A model generated the notes under the pieces. The model did not search any database. It saw nothing but the letters and a program-made list of their open reading frames with translations, and was not told the origin of the DNA. Positions 29,934-40,589 of a stretch of DNA of 64,000 nucleotides are shown piece by piece. Every line of letters starts with the position of its first letter. The first letter of the stretch is position 1. Where the stretch lies: assembly GCF_014356525.2 (NCBI RefSeq), contig NC_052517.1, positions 1,076,973-1,140,972 on the forward strand, read 5' to 3'. Origin of the DNA: Nilaparvata lugens (Eukaryota > Arthropoda > Insecta > Hemiptera > Delphacidae). The translations under genes and the position numbers were made by a program.

Positions 29934-31688
29934 ATAGTCCGAAATAGGTCAAGTCTTGTAGTTGTTCACTTCACAGAATTTTCAGTTCTTAATTATTTTC
30001 ACAAAGTAGATTTTCAAATTTAGATGCTTCAAAACCAAACATACTATACCGGTATATCGATAGATGCTATTAAATATTTATCACAATTCTCTAAGTTTCA
30101 TTGAAACCAATATTATAACACTGGAAGAAGTCGAGAATTGGGAATCAGATAAAAGCTGATGCGCTGTCCACTTGAATCCTCTTGTTAATGCAACTCTCAT
30201 TTATCAATTAATTATTTTGGCATTTGAATTTGGAAGAAATTCTTACAAAGTATAAATTATTTCCACATGAGTTGGCTAGGAGGAAAGGCTGCAAGCAATT
30301 GATGCTTCAAGGACCCTTGTTCAACAAGAAGGTGATTCAAATGCAATACAACATCATAGAGGATGTTTTATATTGAGAGATATATTACTTCAGAACATTT
30401 TCAATCAAACAAGACTCAACATACGATTATAATAATTATAAATAATCATAGATCCCCCGTAAAGTTAGTGACTATATCAGTGTAGTATGTTGTCGATATT
30501 CCTATTTCAGTGACACATTGACTTATCAATAATTGGTTTGATTTGTTGATGTGTCACTACTGCATCATTCTAAATTTTTTGTTTCATCTTTCAGCTACCG
30601 GTATCACCTACATGAAGCAGTTTCTACACTTCAGATAAGTCTTCACTCTCTTTTGCCACTTCACCATTATCATAAGGCCGTAACTTTTAGGAGAATTTAA
30701 TCTAATCACAGAGAAAAGATAGCATGAGTATAATAGTATCTTATACTATCTTTCCTCTATGGATGGTTTATTAATAGGTCCCATATCATAGAACAAGGAG
30801 CAGGAAATATAAGCCCAATTTGAAAGGAAACCTTCTTGAAAGAAGCCCAATTTTGAAAATAATATTGTGAAAAGTATGAGACTTGTAGGCTAGTTTATGA
30901 TTTCATTTGGTGATGGAAACCTCTCGAGGTAGTTCCACCTGCAGCTGCTTCAATTGGGACACCACGGATCCACAGTTTGGGTGGAGTCCGAAACACCACA
31001 ATGTCCATCCAATACTTGCAATGAGTAGTGTAATCTCATACTATACTGTATACTCCTGTGGAGGGATACAGTGCTCAATATAATATTGGAGCAGACCCAA
31101 CAAAAATAATTTAGTTTTTACAGTAATATAGTAGACCTACTGTAAGTGATGCATATTTATTGTTGACTCAGAATTGAGAATATTGAACTCAATCCATATA
31201 ATGTAATAACTTATTCTCGAAAAATGAACATTTTTTGAGAGAATTCAACTTCGACTGCTGCTGTATTCTCTTGAAAACATGAGACTTCTTCAAGATCAAC
31301 TTCCATCAAATGATAAAAAAATCATATATACTTATATTATTAGGCTACCTCTTGGAAAATATAGATATCAAGAAAACGTCTATTAATACAGTTACTTCAT
31401 ATTATTATCTCATGACATATTCTTGTCTGAGAGTCTGCAGTCTTCAAGAAGATGAAATTTCCAACAATAAACTTTGAAATCTAGAGATATATTTTTGATT
31501 TATTGTAATTTTCATGTCAATGTGTCTAATCAACTCCATTCTCTTACAGCTTAATTTTATTTCAATTAGATATGAGGAATAATGAAATTATTAATACTTA
31601 CTCGAATACTTGAAGTCGTTGCCAGGGTCTGGGGTCTCCAATTATGTAAGATGTGTTTATTCCAGTGAAGTAATTAAGTTTAATCAAT
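29934..31688. other. Intergenic, nothing assigned
   Basis: About 1.75 kb of AT-rich sequence. A small GC-richer island at 30905-31000 reads on the minus strand as a 37-codon open frame (MDIVVFRTPPKLWIRGVP...). I could not attach it to any family, and it has no convincing splice sites. Otherwise nothing was seen. Confidence 0.4.
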
Positions 31689-32345
31689 TATGGCTCCTAA
31701 AATAATATCCTATATATGGTTAGACGCTCTATTGAAAAACAATTATAGCTGTATATTTGACCAATCATAACTCTGCTGTCTGTAAATCTATTCCACTCAT
31801 CTACAGTTCAATTTGTGCAAAATTTCAAGCTCCTAAAATAATATCCTATATATCATTAGACGCTCTATTGAAAAACAATTATAGCTGTATATTTGACCAA
31901 TCATAACTCTGCTGTCTGTAAATCTATCCCACTCATCTACTGTTCAATTTGTGCAAAATTTCAAGCTCCATCTTTCTCATCCTGAACAATTTCCCTGAAA
32001 AACTGACCGTTTTCTAGTATAATTAGATAAAATGTTGGAGCACTGACTATTCACAGAAAATATCTTTGATCCATGATAACTGTGTTGTTTATGAACCGAT
32101 TTTCCTCATTTTTATCCCGAAATTTGCAGAATTTGAAGCTCTATATTTTTTTTCTCTAAGGTTTTCCTGAAAAATCCACCGTTTTCTAGTAAAATTGGAA
32201 AAAATGTTGAAGATCCACTGACTATTCACAAGAATATCTTTGATCCATGATAACTCTGTTGTTTATCAACCGATTTTCCTCATTTTTATACCAAATTTTG
32301 CAGAATTTCAAGCTCTATCGTTTTTGTTCTCTAAGATTTTCCTGA
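31689..32345 (+). repeat. Two adjacent tandem duplications
   Basis: A 137-bp unit starting GCTCCTAAAATAATATCCTA occurs twice (31689-31965). It is followed by a roughly 175-bp unit containing TATCTTTGATCCATGATAAC that also occurs twice (32035-32345). Both end with a related 'aatttcaagctc' phrase, so all four may derive from one older unit. Confidence 0.7.
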
Positions 32346-32379
32346 AAAATTGGCAGTTTTCGAATAAACTTTGAGTTTT

Positions 32380-32455
32380 AGTAATTGAGACGTGATGATG
32401 CGTCCATCTTTTGTGAATTTCCTATCCCCCACATGTATAAGCTAGTTCTTTTCTT
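32380..32455 (-). repeat. Dispersed repeat R1, inverted copy
   Basis: It contains TGAGACGTGATGATGCGTC and 'gaatttcctatcccc', the reverse complement of the 2690 copy. The following 32456-32905 is AT-rich with nothing assignable. Confidence 0.55.
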
Positions 32456-32907
32456 TATGATACTATAGATTACAGGTTAAACGCATCATATTGAACTCAA
32501 AATTCTCTTCTTAGAATAATATATTACTTTTATTTTCAATACATATTGAAGATTCAACAAAGAATGGACCCGTATTTGAAAACCTTACTTGTCTTCAATA
32601 ATTTACAATACTCAACATACCTCATCAATAATAATTTATAAAAGACAAACAATATATTATATTACATAATATATGGAGGACATACATAGTATGTAATACA
32701 TAGACAATATTACAAGGTTTACACCATACAAAGGTATATATTATGTATTTTACAGTAAGGTTATTACATTTATTTATTAAGAATTTATTTATTTATTTGA
32801 GAATCGGGAAGTCAGTGTTTAAAGGTTAGGCTCTCATGTCGACAGTAAACTAGAATTTATTTAATTATAGAAAATTACCCTTGTTATATTTTTTTATAAA
32901 ACAGAAA

Positions 32908-33312
32908 CTATAGTGAGGTCCACGTTATAATGACAGTGGAGAAAGACAGGAGAACCCCGTTGCCGATCCTCTGCCTTGTCACTGCCTTCTATAGAGGATA
33001 AGTGATACCGGTATCTCTGATTTAATATTTACTGTTCATTTTTGTTTAAAATAATCAATTAATGGCAGTAGAGAAAGATAGGAGAACAACGTTGCTGACT
33101 CTCTGCCTTGTCACTGCCTTCTATAGAGTATACTGATACCGGTATCTCTGATGTAATATTTACTGTTCAATTTTGTTTAAAATAATCATTACAATTAATG
33201 ACAGTGGAGAAAGACAGGAGAACAACGTTGCTGACTCTCTGCCTTGTCACTACCTTCTATAGAGAATAAGTGATACCGGTATCTCTGATGCAATATTAAC
33301 TGGTCCTTCTAA
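32908..33312 (+). repeat. Tandem repeat, about 135 bp x 3
   Basis: Units begin near 32926, 33062 and 33197 with GACAGTGGAGAAAGACAGGA or a close variant and contain GATACCGGTATCTCTGAT. The first unit is preceded by a MITE M2-type end (TATAGTGAGGTCCACGTTAT). The two later unit boundaries lack it. Confidence 0.75.
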
Positions 33313-33499
33313 AATAATCAATTTTATTTTATTCATCAAGGAAAATATTTTCCAATAGGGGATGTGTGAACACCCCATAAGAAACAATGATATTCTGCCC
33401 AGTGGACCAGAAATTTATGAAATTCAGGTGACTCAGAATACCGGGAACTTTTAAAAACGCCATAAAACATTAGTGGGAAGAACAAAAATTATTAATTAT

Positions 33500-33660
33500 T
33501 ATTATTAAACGAAAATCCAAATTGAATGCTGTAATTCACCCCGAAGACTTCTGCTACTGCAAATATTGACAACAGGGTAAACAGCTAGATGGAAATTTGA
33601 TTAACGCTACTATTCAAAAATTTTGAATAGTTGCAATATCTCATTAATTTCCATCTGTAA
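33500..33660. mobile_element. SINE-like fragment S3
   Basis: It contains 'cttctgctactgcaaatattgac' and AACAGGGTAAACAGCTAGATG, as at 35925 and 63800. No tRNA-like head remains. Confidence 0.5.
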
Positions 33661-33719
33661 AAATGATTTTATTCAAACTAATGTAAAGTTCAAGACTTGC
33701 CATTTGAGAATTATTAATA

Positions 33720-34442
33720 ATGGAGTAAACAATATTGGAGTAAAAATCAGGCTATAGAGTTATTCATCATAAATCAGCTGACAAGTGATTACACAGATGT
33801 GTGGAGAAGCCAGTCTGTTGCTGTATTTCCATAAGGTCTATAGTTTCAATCAGGTACTTGTGGATGAGAATACTGCCTGAGGTCTACTGTTCACAGAACT
33901 ACTAGTTAATAACATCTATCACTTTTTGACAATTACTTCTTTAAGATGGCTTCCTTCTGCACAAATACACTCTTGAAATCTGTGTTGACGATTTCTCATT
34001 GATCGCTGCAACATCTGCGTTTCCTGGTCCCATGATCTGTCCACCTGCGATTTTCTGTTTGTGGAGCTATCTCAAATCAAACGTTCTAACAACTTGACCA
34101 ATAATTGTGGTTGAATCATAACAGACATTTCAAAATGAAATTAACAATATCCCAGCTGAAATGTTGCAGCAATCGTTCAGGAATCTCAACACAGATTTCA
34201 AGAGTGTATTCGTGCAGGAGGAAGCCATCTTGAAGAAGTAATTGTCAAAAAGTGATAGATGTTATTAACTAGTAGCTCTGTGAACAGTGGACCTCAGGCA
34301 GTATTCTCATCCACAAGTACCTGATTGAAACTGTAGACCTTATGGAAATACAGCAATAGACTGGCTTCTCCACACATCTGTGTAATCACTTGTCAGCTGA
34401 TTTATGATTAATAATTCTATAGTCTGATTTTTACTCCAATAT
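33720..34442. mobile_element. Foldback built from repeat R4 with transposase tail inside
   Basis: The outer arms (about 190 bp, with CACAGATGTGTGGAGAAGCC and GGTACTTGTGGATGAGAATA) are inverted between 33725-33905 and 34262-34440. The inner arms carry inverted copies of a mariner-type transposase C-terminus (next entry), joined by a single-copy centre near 34010-34140. Confidence 0.65.
34141..34255 (+). pseudogene. Mariner-type transposase C-terminal scrap
   Basis: Read with one frame change it gives IPAEMLQQSFRNL and then FQECIRAGGSHLEEVI, the familiar mariner-family ending (C-I-x-x-G-G-x-H-x-E). An inverted partial copy lies at 33920-34015. The catalytic acidic residues are absent. Confidence 0.6.
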
Positions 34443-34680
34443 TGGCGTATGAAGGAGGCTCCTTTTTCCTTTTATAATCATCCCTGAAATGCAAAATTTC
34501 CAAAAACCTTGTATATACATTGACACGCAATTAAAAAAGGAACATACATGTCAAAATTCATGAAAATCTATTACGGCGTTTCGCTGTAAATGCGCAACAT
34601 AAAAACATTTAAACATTAAGAGAAATGCCAAACCGTCGACTTGAATCTTAGACCTCACTTTGCTCGGTCAATAATTCTCA
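34443..34680 (-). repeat. Repeat R3, inverted copy
   Basis: It ends CGACTTGAATCTTAGACCTC..TTTGCTCGGTCAAT and includes GCGTTTCGCTGTAAATGCGC, the reverse complement of 24664-24870. The segment 34681-35336 that follows shows nothing assignable. Confidence 0.55.
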
Positions 34681-35344
34681 AATGGCAAGTCTTGAACTTT
34701 ACATTAGTTTGAATAAAATCATTTTTCCCTTCCCACTAATGTTTTTTTTAAATTCCCGTTATTCTGTGTCATTCTGTATAAAATGATAAATTCAATGCAA
34801 AAAATTGAATTGAAATTAATTGAAACTTACTTAATTAATTAGGTAATTAAATCTTATTGGAGACCTTGACTCTTATTAGTTTTTTTAGGATGACAGGTTT
34901 TCTGATGTTCCACTGCATCTATACAATAACACAATATTTTATGATAAACATCAATAAATAATGATAGTTAAAAAAATTATAATTATTGTTATATTTTGAA
35001 GTATACATTTTGTTTTGTATCATTTTTTTAGTGGAACAAATAATTTATTTAATTGAAATAAAAATTGAGAAGTTTCCATTGTCTCATGAAAGCCCATATA
35101 GTACTAAAAAGGTATCCTCTATCTTATATTAATAATATCTTTATTATTTTGTAAAATCCATTCTATCCTATTAAGTCAAAATCAGAATATAAGAATACTT
35201 GTAGCTTCACCCTACAATCTTTGATTTGATCATAATTTTCACAGAAATTCCAAATAAATTGGAAAAGGGTTCAAAAATACACATGAAATGAAATAGTAGA
35301 GAGGGTATTGGAAGCTTGAAACCTATAAAAAATGTTGGTTATAG

Positions 35345-35613
35345 CATAGAGAAACAAAACAATAGCATAAGTAGATATCCCATGGTATAGGGCGTTTATG
35401 TCGCAACTTTTACTGATATCTCAAGCTGATAGTCCACGCAGTTCTCTCCTGTGAAGCTTTATGACGCTGGTAGTCTCTCATATTGTGCCGTTCATACACT
35501 CTTACCCTGTCAAAACAGTGAAAATCGACAATAATCGGCTTGAGATAACAGTAAAAGTTGCGACATAAACGCCCTATACCATGGGATATCTACTTAAGCT
35601 ATTGTTACGCTAT
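35345..35613. mobile_element. MITE family M1, copy 3, with 8-bp target duplication
   Basis: The arms match copy 1. Flanks are GGTTATAG at 35337-35344 and 35614-35621. Confidence 0.75.
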
Positions 35614-35877
35614 GGTTATAGTTTCAAGTTATTGAATAAAATATAATAATTGTTCTTGTTCACAATATAAATGTTTAGATAAATATTTTTCATCTAAAAG
35701 TGGGCTAGAAATTTTCATGGGTTAAAAAAAAGGACTTCAAATTTTCATCATGATTTTTTTCATCCAAACATGTATGTCGTGGTCCAGAATTATTATATTC
35801 TATCACTCTAATATTACCCCAATGATATAGGTAATATAACTGAATAAAAATATGGTAAAATACTATAGTATTTCTAA

Positions 35878-36125
35878 TTATTATTAAACGAAAATCCCAA
35901 TTAAATACTGTAAATCACCTCGAAGATTTCTGCTACTGCAAATATTGACAACAGGGTAAACAGCTAGATGGAAATTCGATTCCCGGGCTGACAAAAAATT
36001 TTTGAATAGTAGCGCTCATCGAATTTCCATCTAGCTGTTTACCCTGTTGTCAATATTTGCAGTAGCAGAAGTCTTCCCGGTGATTTACAGCATTTAATTT
36101 GGATTCTCGTTTAATAATAATTATT
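35878..36125. repeat. Head-to-head S3 hairpin
   Basis: The arms read TTCTGCTACTGCAAATATTG and AACAGGGTAAACAGCTAGAT, with mirror copies, around a short centre with the box-B-like GATTCCCGGGC. It is an inverted pair of the S3 SINE tail. From 36130 to 37465 I see only AT-rich sequence without gene signals. Confidence 0.6.
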
Positions 36126-37469
36126 AATTCATTAGCATTTGAATAATTGCAATATCTCACTTATTTCCATCTATAGTATTTCCTTAACAAGTAGGGCATG
36201 ACTTTAGTTCAGGAAGTATTTGAAATTTTAAACGTTCTAAAACTGATTTTCAACTATTATTAGGATTTGAATTGAAAATCTACTGAACAAAAAAAAAACT
36301 TGAAAATGATGATCAAACAAACATTAACTGCCTGTACGTCTATTAAATTTAACGGTGGTTGATGTGATGTGTCAATGAATCAATTGCGATGACCTCACTT
36401 GACTGCTGTTAAATTTAACTGTCGTACAAGCAACCGGGCTGGAAAGCATTTCAAGTAGGCTTATCCCACTTATTCACAGATCTATCATTTTATATCCTAA
36501 GTATATAATCTTATATACAAAGTTTTCTGGTAAACACGTACGTTCATATATAACAACAACGGGGCTGAAATTTTACAAGTTTCATCGAAATTTACAATTT
36601 TGTAACTACTATTTACAAGAGACATTTCCTCCAAAATTTACAAGACAAATAATTTCTATAAATAATCAGCTTTTGAGCACAAAACTCACCCATCCACACT
36701 TTATTTTGATTTTTAGTTTTAGATTACTGTAGATTCTACTACAAATATTCAGATTGTTTATTGAATTCTACATGTTTATTAAATTAACAATATTATAGTC
36801 TATATCATATTATCACTATATAGATTCTTGTTTTAAGATAGAAGGATTTTTGAGAATTTCTAAAAAATGAGACTTTCATTTTCTGAAATCATTGAAAATT
36901 GAAGTGTTTTAGAATCACTAGAAGGGAAAATTCTAAAAGACACTAAGGGAATTCTAAAAATTCTAGAAGGGAAATGAAAAATTGTCATCCATTCACAGAT
37001 TTTCTCATTCTCTGGGAAAAATTATAATTCTTGTTTCAGTGTTTTAGAATCACTATAGATTCTGGTTAATTATATTTGGAAGGAAAATGAATCTATTGAA
37101 AAATTGTCATCCATTCACAAATTTTCTCATTATCTGGAAAAAATTCGAACTCTTTCCACTCTCAAAAGCTTACCGTACTAGAGATTGTATACAACGCAGA
37201 GGTTTTTATCAAAAATTCAATTATTCAAACTCAATTTGAAAATTATTTTATCAACAGGTGACGATCGACACAGTATTCGCCTCAATTTAGATTTCAAATG
37301 TAGACAAAATTTCAAAATTTAGAAAATATTCAAATATATTAATTATTATTGAATAAGGAAATAAATGAATACAGTTTGCCATTAAATTGGTGTTCATTCT
37401 TCTCGATAGATATTGAATAACATTTTAAAATTCCATCTCAATATTGTTAAAATTTTAGGAATTACAAAG

Positions 37470-37735
37470 TGCCGGTTGCACAAAAGCCGATTAAATTTTA
37501 ATCAAGATTAATTTCACGAGAACCCATCAGAGAAGCCTTCTTTGCTTGGTTCTCCTGAAATTGATCACGATTAAAATTTAACCGGCTTTAAAAAAGAATG
37601 CTTCTCTGATTGGTTCTCGTGTAATTAATCACGATTAAAATTTAACCGGCTTAGAAAAAGAAGGCTTCTCTGATTGGTTCTCGTGAAATTAATCACGATT
37701 AGAATTTAACCGGCTTTTGTGCAACTGGGTCAAAT
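37470..37735 (+). repeat. MITE family M3, tandem array of about 62 bp x 4
   Basis: The unit 'aagaaggcttctctgattggttctcgtgaaattaatcacgattaaaatttaaccggctt' repeats with small changes. The left end is TGCCGGTTGCACAAAAGCCG and the right end TTTTGTGCAACTGGG, so the core of a single M3 element appears to have been amplified. Confidence 0.75.
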
Positions 37736-38033
37736 CATGTAAAATTAAATGATTGAACTATACTGTGTCTAACAAAAATAGTCTTCAGTTATCAAGTATC
37801 TTGTTCAATGTTTATTTAAATACTACTGTATTTACTAATTTATACTCTTACTAAAGCTATATTTTCGGGTTTATACCATATATTTATCTCCTATGTTAAG
37901 TTATCAACCAACAGACTTACTATTAAATACTAGACTATATTGCTTATGTTTTGATACCAGTAATCATTTTTTATATTGCATTTTTCGTTATGATGTCCAA
38001 GTTCTTTCTACTTAGAGCACCGAGTTGGAGGGC

Positions 38034-38185
38034 TTTTTCTTCTTCTTCTTTTTCATTTTCTTCTTCTTCTTCTTCTTCTTCTTCTTCTTCTTCTTCTTCT
38101 TCTTCTTCTTCTTCTCTTCTTCTTCTTTTTCTTCTTCTTCTTCTTCTTCTTCTTCTTTTTATTCTCCTTCTTCTACGTCTTCTCC
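38034..38185 (+). repeat. (TTC)n microsatellite
   Basis: About 150 bp of TTC with interruptions. Poly-Ser and poly-Phe frames across it (37951-38360) are not genes. Confidence 0.95.
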
Positions 38186-38763
38186 TTCTTCTCCAACAAT
38201 AAAAGCAAATTCAACTCTGATTAAAAATGAGTTGAGACTACCTACTGTATCCTCCAGTCAACCAAATATCAGCATAGCCAGATTGTGTGAAGTCACACTA
38301 AAAGTGATTCTGATAATTGGAATTTATACCTCAGTTAATCAGAGTTTGAATAAATATTGAAAAAATAAAACAGATAAAACATAAAACTGGAGTTTTTGAG
38401 AATGTAAGATGGGACTTGAAGTCAAATTGTGGCTTTGTTTGTTTGCAATCTGAAGTTCCGTTGACAGTTATTGTATTAGCAGTGATCATGCTATTTTGCC
38501 CTTGATTGCTACAATTTGATTAGTGAAAATCAAGTTGATTCATGATACTGTATCACTCCAGTGTATGATGCTGTATCGTTCCATATGATACTGTATCATT
38601 TCAGCATATACTACTGTATCAATACAGTGTATGATACTACAACCATCAACAGTTGTCAAATCAGCAGTGATCATGTTATTTTACCCCGTCATGATACTGT
38701 ATCATCCCAGTGTATGGTACTGTATCATTCCATAATGATACAGTATCATCCCAGTGTATGATA

Positions 38764-38984
38764 CTATAGTGCGGTCCACGTTATAATGACAGTATTTGAT
38801 CAATTTTGGTTTTGCTATCCTTGTCTATCATTCGACAAAGTCGGTGGTACTATCCTTTTCTATGTCCACAATGATGACAATTATGTTTTTGACGGTGTAG
38901 AAATATAATTAATTAATGCAGAGGATTGGCATCTCTATTCTTCTATCTTTATCCACTGCCATTATAACGTGGACCACACTATAC
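38764..38984. mobile_element. MITE family M2, copy 3
   Basis: The ends are CTATAGTGCGGTCCACGTTA and ATAACGTGGACCACACTATA. The core is as at 5760-5978. It sits between GATAC palindromes. Confidence 0.7.
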
Positions 38985-39554
38985 AACCATCAACAGTTAC
39001 CAAATCAGCAGGGATCATGTTTTTGCCCTTGCTTGCTACAATTTGATACTGTTTCAGTGTATCATTCCATGTGATACTGTATCATTTAGTACAAGGAGTA
39101 TCCTTAATTTTTCTCTCCCAATCAGTGCTTCTTTGTGAAAATCATGAATAAATAAACAAATTTCAGTGTTTGATACTGTATCATTCCAGCGTTCGATACT
39201 GTATTATATGAGATGATACAGTATCATTGTTTTTGATACTGTATCATTTAGTACAAGGAGTATCCTTAATTTTTCCCTCCCAATCAGTGATTCTTTGTGA
39301 AAATCATGAATAAATAAACAAATTTCAGTGTTTGATACTGTATCATTCCAGCGTTTGATACTGTATTATATGAGATGATACAGTATCATTGTTTTTGATA
39401 CAGTATCATCCTTGAGTATTGTACTGTATCATTCCAGTATACAATATCATATCATCCCAGTGATGATACTATATCACTCCAGCTTATGATACTGTATAAT
39501 TGTTTTTGATACAGTATCATTCCATATGATTCAGTATCATCCCAGTGTATGATA

Positions 39555-39774
39555 CTATAGTGTGGTCCACGTTATAATGACAGTATTTGATCAACTTTGG
39601 TTTTGCTATCCTTGTCTATCATTCGACAAAGTCGGTGGTACTATCCTTTTCTATGTCCACAATGATGACAATTATGTTTTTGACGGTGTAGAAAAATAAT
39701 TAATTAAAGCAAAGGATTGGAATCTCTATTCTTCTATCTTCATCCACTGTCATTATAACGTGGACCACACTATA
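39555..39774. mobile_element. MITE family M2, copy 4
   Basis: Almost identical to copy 3, including the flanking 'acaaccatcaacagttacca' sequence, so it was copied as part of the 791-bp duplication and not by a separate insertion. Confidence 0.7.
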
Positions 39775-40319
39775 CAACCATCAACAGTTACCAAATCAGC
39801 AGGGATCATGTTTTTGCCCTTGCTTGCTACAATATGTTACTGTTTCAGTGTAAGATATTGTATCATTCCATGTGATACTGTATCATCCCAGTATATGGTA
39901 CTGTATAAATTTAGTGTTTGATACTGTATCATTCTAGTGTATGATACTGTATCATTTAGTAAAAGGAGTATCCTTATTTTTTCTCTCCCAATCAGTGCTT
40001 CTTTGTGAAAATCATGAATAAATAAACAAATTTCAGTGTTTGATACCTAAAAATTCCAGCGTCCGATACTGTATCATCTCTATGCATAATTCCTTATGAT
40101 ACTGTATCATCCCAGCGTAATATACTGTATCATCCCAGTATATTATACTGTATCATCCCGATAGTATAATATTTTCTAAATTTGGGTGAGAAATAGTACA
40201 GGAGTATCCTAAGTATTTCTCTCTCCCATTCAGTGCTTTCTTATGAAAAAAATACGCTATCATCCCGTATGATACAGTATCATCCCATATGATACAGTAT
40301 CACTCCATATGATACAGTA

Positions 40320-40589
40320 TCAGCGCGGGAAATTGTGATGCGCGCCGCGTCTGCGCACAGAAGCCCTTCTGCCACACAGAAGTCGCTTGAAGGCATGCCT
40401 GAATTCGGGACTGAACACAGTATAGATGATCGGGTTCAAAGTGCTATTGAAATAACCCAGCCACAAGAAGAAGGCGATCACGTACTGATGGAACATACCA
40501 CTGTCTCCAGGTAGCAGAATGGCCATAATAAAAAATGGCAACCAGCAAATCACAAATGCTCCCGTGATGATGGCTAGGGTCTTGGCTGC
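40320..40589 (-). CDS. Serotonin receptor last exon: TM6, TM7, C-tail
   Basis: The acceptor is TGTTCACAG and the exon starts in phase 0 with AAKTLAIITGAFVICWLPFF. The CWxP motif of TM6, extracellular loop 3 (PGDSGMFHQ), TM7 with NPIIY, helix 8 (SPEFRHAFKRLLCG, with a palmitoylation-type Cys) and a basic tail follow. The stop TGA (40322-40320 in minus sense) is the first three bases of a TGATACTGTATC palindrome. The C-terminus RRRGAHHNFPR shows no PDZ-type ending. Confidence 0.85.
   Translation of the reverse strand, partial: AAKTLAIITGAFVICWLPFFIMAILLPGDSGMFHQYVIAFFLWLGYFNSTLNPIIYTVFSPEFRHAFKRLLCGRRASVRRRGAHHNFPR

Larger units (their letters stand above)
38530..40319. repeat. GATAC(A/T)GTATC palindrome array
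   Basis: Dozens of copies of the 11-mer GATACTGTATC or GATACAGTATC lie 10-60 bp apart, often as TGATACTGTATCAT, linked by 'tccagtgtat' or 'tcccagtgtat'. Higher-order structure is visible. A segment of about 139 bp with AGGAGTATCCTTAATTTTTC occurs at about 39094, 39233 and 39955. A 791-bp block containing MITE M2 occurs twice (38764 and 39555). The array runs directly into the receptor stop codon at 40320. Confidence 0.85.

Noticed and set aside
30905..31000. 37-codon minus-strand frame in a GC-richer island
   Set aside because: There is no homology I recognise, no splice sites and no neighbouring exon.
37951..38360. Poly-Ser and poly-Phe frames
   Set aside because: They are produced by the (TTC)n microsatellite.
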